This document shows positions 23,511 through 47,860 of a DNA stretch of 64,000 bases, piece by piece. Origin of the DNA: Ascaris suum (taxonomy: Eukaryota > Nematoda > Chromadorea > Rhabditida > Ascarididae); NCBI GenBank assembly GCA_013433145.1, contig CM024176.1:744001-808000 (forward strand), written 5' to 3'. Both the position numbers and the translations under genes were made by a program. Each line of letters starts with the position of its first letter. The first letter of the stretch is position 1. The notes under the pieces are model-generated. The model made no database searches and was not told the DNA's origin. It worked only from the letters and a program-made list of their open reading frames with translations.

Positions 23511-24238
23511 TAATATTATTACATAATTATAAATGTTACGATTTTGATCGTAGAGCAGCTCGATTGTGATCGTAGAACAGTTTGCATTATCAAGTGCTGT
23601 TGATAAGTGTCGCTTTGATACTATGAGTAGGGTATGTGAGGACTGCTATTGCCCACTCAATTGAGTTCGTTCATTCGTTTATCTCATTCGTTCTTCGCTG
23701 TTTCATTGCGTGCGATGCTTGTGGGCCCACGTGGGGCCGTACGTCGACTAATAGAAGTTGTGTTTTATCTGGTGCTTGACAGAAATCGGTGACTGGGAAA
23801 GAAGTCCGAGTCATTACTTAAATATAAACTTTTGAAAAACATTTTTATCTATTTGTTGCTATAATTTTTTTTTCTATGAGAACGAAGATGAAATATTAAA
23901 TGAATGCACTCTTCTTTTCCTTAGTTTATAGCTCATTTTTATCGACGTTCACATCATTGTATAAGGCTTTTTATTTTAGTACATTTTCATGACCGATTAT
24001 TAACTTTTGTGGCGATGTTTCATCATCGCCTCAGATGATCCCTTGTCCTGGTACCACTACTACCTTACCAGATATCACTGGGCCTCTATCTAACTATCGA
24101 TTTTACGATTGCAACTTATCGCTTATCCATTTGTGGCTAATTACTAGTCCACATATTCACCAACAATCTGCTATTGTGAATGTGTGTATCCAACTATAAG
24201 TGGCCCTATATCTAAACTAGTTGATCTCTCACCAATTT

Positions 24239-24283
24239 ATCACTGATCTCTGATCAGTTATGGCTGATCGAATGATCAGTGAT
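24239..24283. repeat. short inverted repeat rich in TGATCA
   Basis: The left arm ATCACTGATCTCTGATCA (24239-24256) pairs with the right arm TGATCGAATGATCAGTGAT (24265-24283), apart from an indel and mismatches in the middle. The loop is 8 bases. It could form a compact hairpin. Confidence 0.65.
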
Positions 24284-24590
24284 GGTTGGCTTCATAACTG
24301 TTGAGGTTCCAAGTGCGTCTCAATGTTTGAACGTCACAGTGCTATTTATTATCAATTCTTCAACAGATTTAACCCCTTATCAATAAGGTTCAGTTTTAAG
24401 CGGCTTTCTAATATTTTTTTCCCGGTCATCTACAAGTATTTGACATAGTCATAAGAAGAGAATAGATTTCTTTAATGATATAAATATTTTTGAAATGGAG
24501 AACAAACTTTTGTCAGCCACTTAAAATTTTCTTCCGTCGAAGAAATCAAAATCTTCATCAAGGAGACAGAGAGAGGGAAAATGCAACGAA

Positions 24591-24610
24591 GGGGGGGGGG
24601 GGGGGGGGGG
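24591..24610 (+). repeat. poly-G tract, 20 bases
   Basis: Twenty G follow AATGCAACGAA and are followed by AGGGAGTG. The upstream flank carries GAGACAGAGAGAGGG. Confidence 0.9.
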
Positions 24611-25260
24611 AGGGAGTGTTTAATGCTTAGAGAGTGGAAAAAAAAGAGTAGAAGCCAAATATGAAGATGCTAGACTCTAGCTCATTGCAATACATTTTAT
24701 TTATAAATATCACAAAAAAGTGCTCATATTAAAATCGTCTATTTCACACTTAATTTGAGGCGAACAAATTCCACAGTTCTCTTGCAATCGAGAATTAACG
24801 ATTGTATTTGCATAATTTAATTTAACGATATCTTCTTTGAGAACACAATTTTTTTAAAATTCTTTTCTTTATAGTCGAAATGCAATAACAATAATATGAT
24901 TAAAATATATAGCAACTTAATTTCCATCTAATAGTCTATTACAATTTATTAGAAAGGTCTTCTAAGTATATTTCTTCTTCTTGATACTTTTATGCCCTCA
25001 ATTCGAAAAAAAAAAGCCGGAAAAAACGGAAAATTTAATATTACGGATGAGAAGATTTTGTAATTTTGTGATGATGTTTATATTTGTTCAAATTGATATC
25101 GCTAAATATTTTGCTTTAAAACGACAATTTCGACGAATGAGTGGAAACACTTATTGAACGTTAGATTAGGTGAATGGTGCTTTGGAAAATGCTCTTTAAT
25201 CATTTCCTCTTTAAGTTATAACTTTGACAGTGATGACTCAAAAAAGTGCTCATAGAAGTC

Positions 25261-25295
25261 CTTTAACCTTTAACCTTTAACCTTTTAACCTTTAT
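25261..25295 (+). repeat. (CTTTAAC)n heptamer array
   Basis: Three perfect CTTTAAC units, one TTTTAAC variant and a partial unit occur in tandem. It is not the nematode TTAGGC telomere repeat. Confidence 0.85.
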
Positions 25296-25348
25296 ATAAT
25301 AAAATTTTGATGTCTTTTTGATAGGTATAGCGATATTAGAAGCATTCA

Positions 25349-25350
<2 letters not shown>

Positions 25351-25427
<77 letters not shown>
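25351..25427. repeat. (AT)n microsatellite
   Basis: 77 bases of uninterrupted AT dinucleotides. Confidence 0.98.
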
Positions 25428-25430
<3 letters not shown>

Positions 25431-25776
25431 TTTTTTCATTCAAAAATTTGTTTATTAAATAAATAAAAAAATTTTACTAAATAGTCGAGAAAAAAAATTC
25501 GCTCTATTTATCTATAGAGAGATAAATCGATGGGCACAACGTTATGCGCAAATTCGTTTGCATATTTTATTGAAATCAGCTCTAATGTTTGCCTATTTTG
25601 TTGTTCCTTTTCTTCCCTCTCATGCCCTCACAAAACGTGTGAATGCAAAAAAATCTCTTCTTATATTTGCTAATAGCCATCATTTTTTTAAAAATAAGTT
25701 CAAAGTGATTTTTCAGTAATTTTTTTTTCATGTCTTTATTTTGAAAAGTTTCATAACGAGCTTTTTTTTAGCAATG

Positions 25777-25779
<3 letters not shown>

Positions 25780-25864
<85 letters not shown>
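25780..25864. repeat. (AT)n microsatellite
   Basis: About 85 bases of AT dinucleotides, only 350 bases from the previous array. Confidence 0.98.
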
Positions 25865-25866
<2 letters not shown>

Positions 25867-26576
25867 CAAAAAGAATAAAAACGCTAAATGAATGCTCGAG
25901 ACGAATCGGTTTCCAAACAAAACCTCAATCATTTATCACTAATAAAGCTATATTTGTTATCGTCTAACAAATTATAGTATATCTATGCGTTTACAATGGG
26001 GGAAAAACTCTTTGTTTTTATTTTTATTTTTAAATTTTTTCAAAAATTCAGCTGAAAATATGACGCGATGAAAAAAAAATGGAAATATTTGGCTTTTTTT
26101 AAGACTACTGTAATCGAAAACATCTATCGTCATCACTTTATAGCTCCCTTAAGAGAAATTCTTAGGAATTCCAGGCATTCATCATTTTTGCTTCACTTCT
26201 AGAATTTTGGAAGTAAAAATCACTGCAATAGATTAGCCTATATAAAAGAAGGCGAAGAATGAAAGCGTAATGTTTTCCCGGGAATAAAGTTTGTGATTTA
26301 TTGTCCACAATGAGTGAAAAATTATGCTACAATTATTCCAGATAAAATGCTAGCCGTTTTTACTGGAGTTATCAACCAAAAACTTTGAAAACACCTCTCT
26401 CATCACTCTCTATTTTTGGGTATAGAAATAATGGAAGCGATTGGCGTATTTTTTTATTTACTCGTTTATTAATATTTTGTTAATTAACGTCTTCTTAAAG
26501 ATGGCAAAAATTGTGGTATATTTGTTGAGCTGTACACCTTGGCTTCAGCGCTACGATTTGAGCGAGACTTGCCATT

Positions 26577-26593
26577 GGGGGGGGGGGGGGGGG
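26577..26593 (+). repeat. poly-G tract, 17 bases
   Basis: Uninterrupted G between TTGCCATT and TTGAGCAG. Confidence 0.9.
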
Positions 26594-27047
26594 TTGAGCA
26601 GTGACGCGAATGGCTCATCGGTGGAACTAACCTCTTTCGAAGCGAACAGCTTCACGAAATTTCCCTCCCCTTCCCTCCTCTACCAACGGCAATCATGGAA
26701 GATGCGATAAAAACTATAGAACGAAAGACTACTTAGGTCGGCTTATGCTGACCAATGTTGAGGTGACGCGGAAGACTTTAGGCGACAGAAAACGATGTGG
26801 ATATTTTGAGGTAACCGCATGCTGCATCGAATAGCATGAAGCGACTGGGAGCAACGGGGCTGGTATGAGACAGCAGAATGCGATATGGATGACCGACCTT
26901 ACGAATAAATCGATCGCTGGTCCCTCGTTTCTGATGATAATCCCCAGAATGTTGGTTCGCAGGTTGTGGCTGCTTGTGGCACTTGCCGGAAGACAGTCTT
27001 CGATTGCAGTACTGATCGATCCTAAAATAGCTTTCTCTCCGGCCTTT

Positions 27048-27068
27048 CCCCCCCCCCCCCCCCCCCCC
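27048..27068 (-). repeat. poly-C tract, 21 bases
   Basis: Twenty-one C are followed by ACCCCCTTCCTCCTTCCCCT, which mirrors the G-tract plus purine flank of the other copies on the minus strand. Confidence 0.9.
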
Positions 27069-27725
27069 ACCCCCTTCCTCCTTCCCCTCACCTTGCTACT
27101 GTCAAAAGTGTTATAAGATTTTTGTGGTCTTGTAACGTTATTGTGGGAAGATGTTCACGTTCCATCGCGACATCAGTTGAACTACAGGTTCCGTTTACGA
27201 AAATATTTGCATGATCCAATTTTCTTCTACTAGTCGAGGATCTACCTTCATTGAGCCTGAATGAACACCAGAGGATAAATCGAGGAAATGTGGAGAGTTA
27301 TCGCATACATTTTTCGCATGTAAACATATAAAATATATGAACATAGTTGTGAGTGAACAAATACAAATTTTACCGTAATTACTTGAATAGAAGCCTATAA
27401 GGTTCAATTTTTCGTGGTGATTCAACGGGATTTCACTTCTAGAGCTTTCTTCTCATCCTGTTTCCTATAGAAATGGGCACTTAATCGCAGTTATCTGCAT
27501 AGTAGGGTTTTAAATCGAAAGTGCTTTTGATGAAGTATGTTAATGTGCGTGATTTCAAGTTTTTTTTAAAGCGGATACTTGAGAGAGCTGTTAACGATAA
27601 AGCTGCTCGAAAAGGGAATCTATTCAAGAGAGGTCTTCTACTCAAGAGAGGGCCTCTATTTTTCATAGCTTTTCAGCAGAAGGCCCTCATACAAAGAGCT
27701 AATTACTGGATATGAAAAATTATAG

Positions 27726-27735
27726 CCCCCCCCCC
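27726..27735 (-). repeat. poly-C tract, 10 bases
   Basis: Ten C in AATTATAG/C10/TCAAGTG. Confidence 0.8.
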
Positions 27736-28886
27736 TCAAGTGATAATTCCTTACTCTACTCTTATCATACAGTGATAAGCGGGATTGGCATCTTTCGTGT
27801 AGCGTTGCATTACCACGTTTGGAAGCGGATGTACTTATTGAATTTGTATTTGTGCGTGTTGCACTTTAATGTTTGTATCGTTGTGAATTTTATTTGATTA
27901 GCACTTTCATTGTTGCTTGCCCTTAACACATTCGCGTCGCTCTGCCTCAATACTAAATGGCTTAGTGAGTCCAAAGCTTTACCCCCTTAGATCCATAACA
28001 GGGCAGATCATTATCTACTTAAATCGAATTTTTTAAAAGTTTACTTAACATTTACTATTGCTTTACTGAATCTATATTAAAAACCAATATTTCTTTAGGG
28101 TTCTCTCAACTTTTTAAATATACTTTTATTTATTTATTTATTTATTCGTACTTATGCTTGTTTTTTTTTCCGTCTGATGATTTTTCCATGCAAACATTAT
28201 TTTCTTCTGCCATTACATATTCCATATAAAGCTTCTTGAACAGGACTTATCAAATTTTACTCAAAAATTTCGTTTAATTCAATTTGTTTTCGTTGATGAT
28301 CTTGAATTTTGGTTCTTTTTTTGTACAATTTAAGGGATACGATTAAGACAGCGATTTTATTGAAGAAGCCTGATTTTCATATTGATCAGAGAGTTAAGCA
28401 AATTCAGGTTAAGCCGTAGTTGAGGTGCGAGTAGAACGAAAAAGTGCTACCTTCGGCTTTCCATTTCCGCTTGCACTTCAGTATTACGCATATCAATCGG
28501 GTCATATGTTCACTTCGCTCGCAGGTTATCTCGAAAGTTTAATTGTGATGTAATAGCTTGTTGATATTCATCGTCAGTAATCATTGTTTGCTTTCATTTC
28601 TCTGTGCTTTTGTCTGTGATTACATCTAATATAGCGATCGGAAGATGATTGCAGTGAGATCCACTAATAAACACATTAGCGTTTGGGCTTCAATAAACCT
28701 CATGGAGATTCATAAATTCTTTCGCAAGATCCATGAATTTTTGAAACATATAACAGCTATTTTATGGGAAATATAAAGGACGACAATAGTGCTATATTTT
28801 TTTGATGTTTTTTAAACAGAAAAGAACAAAGTATAGGAAACGCAAAAGGTCTCTTGTAAAATATTTAAACTCTTATGCCGTTAAAG

Positions 28887-28889
<3 letters not shown>

Positions 28890-28982
<93 letters not shown>
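28890..28982. repeat. (AT)n microsatellite
   Basis: 93 bases of uninterrupted TA dinucleotides. Confidence 0.98.
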
Positions 28983-28983
<1 letters not shown>

Positions 28984-29236
28984 TTAGCTAGGTGTTATAA
29001 TCTTGAAAAAAATGAATGTGCGGACCTTAGAAGTTGCCGAGTAATCTCTAGTTGGGGATCATATGAAAGTGTACCTAACGATATTTGTAATAATTGTAAT
29101 TGCTTAAACAAAACATGTCGAACTAAATATAGTTTATATAAGATGTTGTTAAAATATAATAATAGGTGAGATGGTAAACCAGTAACTGAAAACGATTACA
29201 GGAAAAACTGAACTAATATTAGTAATGGAGAGTTCA

Positions 29237-29350
<114 letters not shown>

Positions 29351-29727
29351 TTTTTGAAGTAGAAATGAAGGTATAGGAATGTGTGAAAGGTCCCATCAGG
29401 TATCCAATCACAGTTAATCATGGGCGATTCTTTGAGATCCTCTACTGATTACCAGTAAGGGTTCATTGAAAGTCATCGTCTCATATAAAAGTGTCTACCG
29501 ATGAATTTCTGCGTTATTTCTATGAGTACCTCATTTTGTGTAGTGCACATATTGAACATCCTTCGATTTATGAGCTTTTGAGCACCATATTTCATCCGTT
29601 AGTTCTTGTTGCATATTTAATTTCATTTCTTTGCGTATTGTATTGCGCAATTAATTCCTATTTCATTAATTCCATTAATTCCATCCGATGGCACTCATTG
29701 TTGGATGATTTTCAAAAATATCCCACT

Positions 29728-29749
29728 CCCCCCCCCCCCCCCCCCCCCC
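29728..29749 (-). repeat. poly-C tract, 22 bases
   Basis: The longest mononucleotide C run in the window, between TATCCCACT and ACCTTCTCG. Confidence 0.9.
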
Positions 29750-32700
29750 ACCTTCTCGAAATTGATAATGAAACATATTGCATTTTATGATTCCACGATA
29801 TAAGGCTCTGACTGTTAATGTATATATTTAAGCGCTAATTTTTAAGTGACAGTACTTATACTATTTAATAACAATATTCACATATCTTTATGATGCATTG
29901 CAGTGAGAATAAATTCCTTCAAAAAGCAAAAAGATTTATTTCTTTTTATTAGTGTTAGGATATGCGGATTTTATTTTGCAATGAAACTGCAGACATTGCA
30001 ATTGCAGTTTGAAAAAAAAAAATTTCATTGAAAGGAGTAAATTGCTTGGAATATTTTAAATGAGCTTTTTTAAAATTTTTCCCAAGGAGAATTTCAAGAG
30101 GAAGCTGACGAATCGTAATCATTGTGTGCAATCTATGAGTTGATCGCCTTTTGCAGGTTGCTTATAATCAGCTTTGCAAAAAAAAACTGATGCAAAACAA
30201 TTGCATTTATTTTTGAAGTTGAAATTTGGGAGTCAGTTGCACTCAGATATTCACAAATATCCTTTTATTCAACTATTTGTAACTATTCACATTGCTATAG
30301 TTTATTCGACGAGGATTTTTTTGCTTATACTTGTTCTTTTATATTTTTACATCACGGGTAAGCTAACAGAAAAAAGGAAAAGTAATTGAATTTTTTTCCA
30401 CGAGCGATATATGTGTGAAAATTTTGGAAGATCTTAATTGTGTATTCGAAGTTACTTCTGACATGTTAGGTAAAAATTTGAAATTTGAAGCATAAGATAG
30501 TTCACTTGTACGCGTTTTTTTACGTATTTTTTATGGATAACAAATATTCTAGGTGTAAAACTATGCAATAAAAATATACATAATAAATTTGCAACATACA
30601 ATGAATTGTAGTATTTGACTTTGAAGACATGGAATAAGACATATACTATGCGAGAAGTTAACATATTCAGCTATTTGTATGCTGCGTTAAGATAACTAGA
30701 TTACACTTTAATTTCTCTCACCTCGCTTACTTTTCTTGGGAAAAATTTTCGGGAATCATGACATTTCTCGGAAGAAATTTGGGGAGAAGGGTAACGTTTT
30801 TGGGAAAAAATATGAAATATCTCATCTCATATTTCTCGAGCAAGTTTAATTTTTCAAATTCAGCTTTAGATCTTTCTAGAAAAAATGGGTGCTGGTTTAT
30901 CAGTGATTATTTACGTTCTACAGTGTAATATGATTACACTTCATTTCTATTTGGTCTTCATATATATATTTGGCATTTCTTTTTCTCCAACTGTACGTAT
31001 ATATAAATGATTATAAGATGATAAATATAAGATGATTAGCGTATATAAGATGATACGTATATATCTTATATTGATTTATTTGTCTTAATTTGATATATAC
31101 ATTTAATATTTTTGATTCATTTGCTCACATCTTATTGCATAACGTGAAAACGTTTATTTGTAATGCAGAATTCATTTGCTTCATGAATAAAGCTCAAAAA
31201 TAGAGCGAATCTCTCTGAGGCATCGCTAATGTGGTCGATAATTTGTTAGTGCAATTTTTTTTCGAAATGTTTTAATCATCTCGTCGTTTATACCTCTATT
31301 TCTCATTTATACTTGTAATTCTCATTCTCACCTTTCTCTTTCTCTCTACTATTCCATTAATCAAGTTTGAAAACTTATTTCCCTCATAATTTTTTTTTTT
31401 TGAAATAATTTAAATATCATTAACGATAGCATTTATTTTAGTTTTTTATTAATGCAATAATAATTATTTTATTTAATCCACGAACAACGCGCACAATTTT
31501 TTTTCTAATTATAAAAATGCATTCTTTAGCAGCAGCTATGCAAATTCAGAAAGTCATTAAAAGCGTTTCAAGAGGCGAAGTAGGATCGCATTTTGTTTGC
31601 TGATGGTTGCGCTTATTCGTATATGCTTTCGTTGCGGCTCGTTCACATATTTTTCGACAATTGCGATTGATTTTTCTTTCAATTTGATCGCCGCTTTATA
31701 CCTTTTGCTCCTCTTATTTGAAATAGTTCGACGAGTAGAAGCAACGAGAGAATGAAGTTCGACCTCAGGAAACTCAAGCTATCGAATAAAAAGGACCAAT
31801 GAAGATACTTTTTATCTCGAAATTTTTGATGGTTGTTTCTACTGTCGATTCAGTTACCTCGTTTACTTGATATAGCTAAAATGAAATTAAATAAATGAAA
31901 GAATGAGATTTTATTACTTGTTCATTCCTTCATTCCTTCTCCTCTCTTGTCGAGGTTTGAAGGGGAAAGATGGATTGAGCTTTCGTTTTGCTTTCCTCTT
32001 CCATGTATTTGTCGATCAAACTTAGGCGCTTCAGCCCCATCCATAAAGTTCTGTTTCTTGAATTCTTCGTTCTTAATTCCATCAGTATATTAAGATACAA
32101 ATTTATTTTATTGTCCAAGCAATAATCAAATCGTGAGTTTGTCATATTTTTCATACTCCAGAAACGACTCTATTCCTCGTATTCCAGAAATATTCCAGAA
32201 ATACCGGAAGAATCCTTCATTCCAGAAAAATCGAAGGAATTCTCTTCTCTTAAATGGATTCTCATCTTAATTTCGAATATTCTCTATCCATCCTGTGAGC
32301 ATAGTAACAGTGAAATCTTTCTTCACTAGAGATTTAATGATAATAAACACCCTACTCATCGATTATTTTACACAAGGATTGCTCATTTGTACTAGCTGAC
32401 TCTAAAGGTGAGCATATTAAGCAGTGCAACTGTGTGAGTGCGTTATGAGGTTTTTTTTTCTGCAGCAGCAGCAACAACATCAACATCAGATTTCATTTGC
32501 AACACGCATGCTTTTATTGGTTTCAAATATTGAATATCACTTTGTTCAAACTTGATACGTTGTTGATAATTGATACCGTATGGGATGAATATTAAATAAT
32601 CGATCTCTCTCTAACGTCTACAATTTTGCATTTTATTAAATTACTTTCAATTACTTTTTCGCTTAATTATTTATCGAAATATTTGAAGGTCACTATTAAT

Positions 32701-32913
32701 AAATTTTTGTTAAGTAAGATGAGATCATATTCAATCTTTTGCCCTTTATCACTCCCATATATTTTTTCAAGAAAAAAAAATCAAAAATTTTTGCATCAAT
32801 CGATGAAACAAATTTTTACAGATTTTTCTCATTCACCTGGAATTACGTCATCTGCTAGTCATTTTAGAGAATAAGTTGAAGAATGCTTGTCATAGATATT
32901 TTCTGTCATCAAT

Positions 32914-33493
32914 TATCATCATATCATATCATATATCATATCATATCATATCATATCATATCATATATCATATATCATATATCATATATCATATATCATA
33001 TATCATATATCATATATCATATATCATATATCATATATCATATATATCATATCATCATATATCATATATCATATATCATATCATATATCATATATCATAT
33101 ATCATATATCATATCATATATATATATCATATCATATCATATATATATCATATATATATATCATATATCATATATATATATCATATCATATCATATATAT
33201 ATCATATCATATCATATCATATATATATATATCATATCATAATATATCATATCATATCATATATATATATCATATATCATATATATCATATATATATATC
33301 ATATATCATATATATCATATATCATATATCATATATATATATCATCATATATATATATATCGTATATCATATATATATATCATATATCATATATCGTATA
33401 TCATATATTATATATTATATATCATATATCATATCATACATCACATATCATATAACATACATCATATCATATCATATATCATACATCATAACA
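32914..33493. repeat. ATATC/ATATATC satellite
   Basis: About 580 bases are built from ATATC pentamers interspersed with ATATATC heptamers and longer AT expansions. The left third is regular (ATATC and ATATATC runs), the middle is expanded with AT, and the right end degenerates with ACATC, GTATATC and TTATAT variants. The long open frame over it (HISYII-type) is a by-product of the repeat. Confidence 0.95.
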
Positions 33494-44305
<10,812 letters not shown>

Positions 44306-45140
44306 TGTGGAATAAATATCATGTAGCTCTGTGGAATAACTCTATTTATCATGTAGCTTAAACTCTGTTTCATATAAACTCCCCCTCAACATCGTCGCTA
44401 ATTTTTAGCTCATGGATTTTATTCCAGGCTATCTTATAATTCTATGGAATAAAATTTTCTTATAAATGGAAAATAAGATTTCTGTATAATTCTTTAATTC
44501 CTAAAAATATCCACTATTTGTTCTTATGTCTTCTATGCTTTCAATCTTTAGATTTGTTAATTTATCATTTTTGTTCAATTAGGCGAAATTTTCTTCCAAA
44601 AAAAAAAGAATGACGCAAATGCTTAGCTTTTCTTCTTAATTACGACGAAAAACGACTTAAACGTGCAAATGCTTTCAGTGGCACTAATTGGATTAAGCAT
44701 AGAGCCAAAAGATGTAAATAAAATCGCAAATACAATGGTGTAACTGTTAGAAGAAATAACCACTGAAACTAGTTAAACAATCGGCTTATTAAAAAAACCA
44801 TATCATCTCTAAATATGCTTGTCAAAAGGGAATATAGATCATTTTACCTGTTATTAGCTCACCTGAAAATGCCCACCGGTCGAAATAAAGATTTATTATG
44901 GTGCGTTGGTAGTTTTTTTGTTGTTGTTTCTGTTAAATGAGTTGTTAGATCTTAGATGCAAAAGTAACGTGATATTGATCAAAATAATTAAATAGTTCCC
45001 GTGATATTTTCAACCATTGATAACTTAAACATTGATAACCATTGATAGTTTGCAATTCTGTGCTCTAATTCCATCAGCTCATTTTATTTTTTATCGCTAT
45101 TCTTAGGCGCATTGCTTCGAAATTACGCTATTTATTATCA

Positions 45141-45142
<2 letters not shown>

Positions 45143-45223
<81 letters not shown>
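45143..45223. repeat. (AT)n microsatellite
   Basis: 81 bases of TA dinucleotides. Confidence 0.98.
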
Positions 45224-45225
<2 letters not shown>

Positions 45226-45989
45226 TTATGAATGTTTATCACGTGACAAGTTGAAATCTCTTTAAAAACTAAAAACTTGAAATCCATAATCTGAAAAACT
45301 TGCATTCAACAACTTTTTCCGTTTATCATTGTCTTATCATAAAAAATTTCCGAGTGGCAGAAATATTTTTAGCTTTTGCTGGTTAATAAATCCGCTAATG
45401 CGCTTATCATATTTGCTGATTAAAATTTTTTGAGATGCGTATATTTTTCTAAATTGCAACCTTTCATTACTTTTGATCATTTTAAATTGTCCATCGGCTA
45501 TTACATTATAGAGTTTGCTGTCAAATTTCCAACTGAAATATTATCGTCGAAAAATTAGGCAATGTTGATGTTTGACCATACTGAAAAAAAAACCGCAGTA
45601 TTTGAAGTTAATAAAAAATAGCAAATATTTTTTTAAGATGGGGTAACATCTCTAGAAATGAAGAGGTACTGCCATTCAGCTTTTTTTTAATGAAATCGTT
45701 TTTTTTTTTCAAAAGGAACACTGTTACTCGTGCTAATGTTTATTGGTTGTGGAATTTTTCAATCATTACTCTGGAAATTGAGCGGCTAAAAAATAATTTA
45801 CGATAAATTCACCGAATTGGCAAATTGCCATCTTTAATGAATTCAAAAATCTTCGTTGCAGAGTTGGAAAATGTATTTGCTTCGATATATTGGTGTTCAT
45901 GAGAAAGGTTTTCCATTCATTTGATTGCAACACATTTTACCATCTTATCAAATCGGTTACGATATATTTTATCAAAATATACCGCAAAA

Positions 45990-46028
45990 TGCAAATTGCA
46001 AATTACAAATGCAAATTGCAAATTGCAG
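45990..46028 (+). repeat. GCAAATT tandem words
   Basis: GCAAATTGCAAATTACAAAT is followed by GCAAATTGCAAATTGCAG, a 20-base unit in two copies, itself built of 7-base GCAAATT steps. Similar words recur at 48448-48478 and 59630-59665. Confidence 0.75.
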
Positions 46029-46477
46029 CTATAATGTAATCGGACATTTATTTCTTCTGCACATTGCATATATTAATGTTTATATGCATAATACTGACAT
46101 TGCTATTGTTTTTTTTTCATATTATGATCAATGCAATCTTGATCAGTGAACAGCGAGGCTGAAGATTTATCATTTGCCTACTAACATAATATTTAAATGT
46201 ACGTTAACAAACGTTTCGTTGTATTACATTTTCGATACTTAATTTGCATTATTCTACGTTTTTATTTCTTTTTTCATTAATTGTTGTTCTCTTCTCTTTT
46301 ATTTTTTTCTAGATTGTTATAAATATTATTTTTTTTATGGACTTAAATCGCATTATTCTTTCAGGCATTTTACGATTTGTTCTTTAGTTTGTCTTTTTAT
46401 TCGTTATTTTTATTATTTAGCGATGATAGAAAAACCATTCAATAACGAAAGCGGCTCTTATTCGTTTTATCTTTCAC

Positions 46478-46547
46478 CTGTAAAAATCCATGTTTGTGCT
46501 ATCCACCTGCCGTTACCTAACTGATCGCGATCGTGCTGTTCGGTGCA
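46478..46547 (-). CDS. candidate minus-strand exon, unknown protein
   Basis: On the minus strand a pyrimidine-rich acceptor (TTTATTGTGCCAG) precedes the segment, and a good donor (TTTACAG/GTGAAAG) ends it. The 70 bases are open in the frame giving CTEQHDRDQLGNGRWIAQTW then IFT, with one base left over. It is clearly G+C-richer than the surrounding desert. No family is recognised and no partner exon was identified. The segment could be chance or part of a gene spread over long introns. Confidence 0.4.
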
Positions 46548-47329
46548 CTGGCACAATAAACAGCTCTCCAGTTGTAAAAGTAATATAATCTTAAAAGACT
46601 TGAAGACAGGAATAAAAGTAATGCACGATGAAGACAGAAAAGAATAAAAAAGAACATCTAGAGATATCATTTTGTTAAATTCACTTTGTCGGAGTCGGAG
46701 AACACGAACTCAATTTCTACGAAATTTTTACGAAAAAAAAAATTTTCAAAGCGAGTTAAATGCATCGAATTTCTTGAAATTATAAATGTTTTACTATCGT
46801 CAATTTAACGAAATTAGATGAACCCTTTTTTTTGGATTTTCTTGATTAAAACTGCAAATAATTTTCTGCAGAATTTTCATTTGTATTTTTTCTTTCAGAA
46901 AAAAAAAATGCCAATATCAATTTTGAGATTTGTTTAGCCAAACTGCTTGAAAGTCGGAAAAAGTCTACTTTTTTAAATGAATTCCATAAATTTCTTCTTG
47001 CCCTAAATGAATAAAATTTACGTCTCACAAGGTTAACATGAATTCGATATAGAGTTTGTCGATAAATCGTATGGATTTGCGTGCTTTTCGACAAACAATG
47101 AGTAGATTTTATTCCTTTGAGCGTATTGTTTCTGCTGAAACAACGTGCACAACGGGAAGTTGCCAATATATAAGAGCTATAAACATTTAAACGCGTCTAA
47201 AAATCTGCATGCGTTTTATAACTATTTGTGTTGCAAAAATGAATCATTCACAAAATTGGCGCGAGTAATTTAGCCCTTTAAGAGGTGGATATCTTTTTGC
47301 GCACATTAGCTTATTTCTTAGCCATCCCT

Positions 47330-47406
47330 GAAACCGGTTGGTCTGTTGAATGGAACATTTTATTATTTGTTGACTATCTATGAAATCGGTTGGTCTGATA
47401 AGTGGA
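47330..47406 (+). repeat. dispersed short repeat, copies 2 and 3 in tandem
   Basis: GAAACCGGTTGGTCTGTTGA (from 47330) and GAAATCGGTTGGTCTGATAA (from 47382) lie about 52 bases apart. They share the left flank TTATTTxTTxxCxATC and the right flank GTGGA/ATGGA. Copy 1 lies at 1691-1732. Confidence 0.7.
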
Positions 47407-47639
47407 GTCGAAAAAGATGCTGGTTATTCTGGAACACTCTTCCACCTTGATCTATGAGTCTTATCAAAATCTTCTGCGTCACTTTTTCTTTCTTACGGGT
47501 CGTTCTAACGTGTAGATGGGGAACTTTGCTCACAGAGATTTTTTACTATTCGAAAAACTGCTTGTCCTATTTGTTCTGCTTTTGCGATACCTAATTCATC
47601 TCGTCGATGATTAATTAGCCACTGAACTTCGCCTAGGGC

Positions 47640-47860
47640 CAGGTGATGGAGTGGATAGGTGTTTCAAGTGTCTTTGCTACCTTTTCTACCAATATCTCAT
47701 ATGGATGCAGTGAGGATCACCTGTCATCTTATTTTCTCTCACATGATGTGCCTACCTGAGGCAGGTGTAATTCCTTCCTTACCTGCATTTGCACATAATT
47801 TTGCTCGAAGGATTGAATATTTACAATTGGAAGATATGCATCATAGAAGTGGTGCAGGTG
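47640..47860. promoter_or_regulatory. cluster of four CAGGTG E-boxes
   Basis: CAGGTG occurs at 47640-47645, 47762-47767 and 47855-47860, and as CACCTG at 47718-47723, within 221 bases. CAGGTG is the core site of Snail/Scratch and ZEB-type zinc-finger repressors and of some bHLH factors. Several further ACCTG/CAGGT words lie between. The segment is G+C-richer than its flanks and also overlaps an open frame (47659-47931), so coding constraint is an alternative explanation. Confidence 0.35.

Larger units (their letters stand above)
26441..27116. other. G+C-richer island bounded by poly-G and poly-C, unexplained
   Basis: Within this island 26577-26593 is a run of 17 G and 27048-27068 a run of 21 C, so opposite-strand G-tracts lie about 455 bases apart. 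Between them both strands are open: minus 26729-27091 (120 codons) and plus 26865-27116 (83 codons). Neither product resembles a known family to me. The mirrored G and C runs could be the edges of an inserted element, but I see no terminal inverted repeats beyond them. Confidence 0.4.

Noticed and set aside
25261..25295. Interstitial telomere remnant
   Set aside because: The unit CTTTAAC matches neither TTAGGC nor TTAGGG telomere repeats.
26729..27091. 120-codon minus-strand frame beginning with a poly-Gly stretch
   Set aside because: The Gly run is the poly-C tract, the start is not a clear ATG context, the opposite strand is equally open, and no family is recognised. Kept only as part of an unexplained island.
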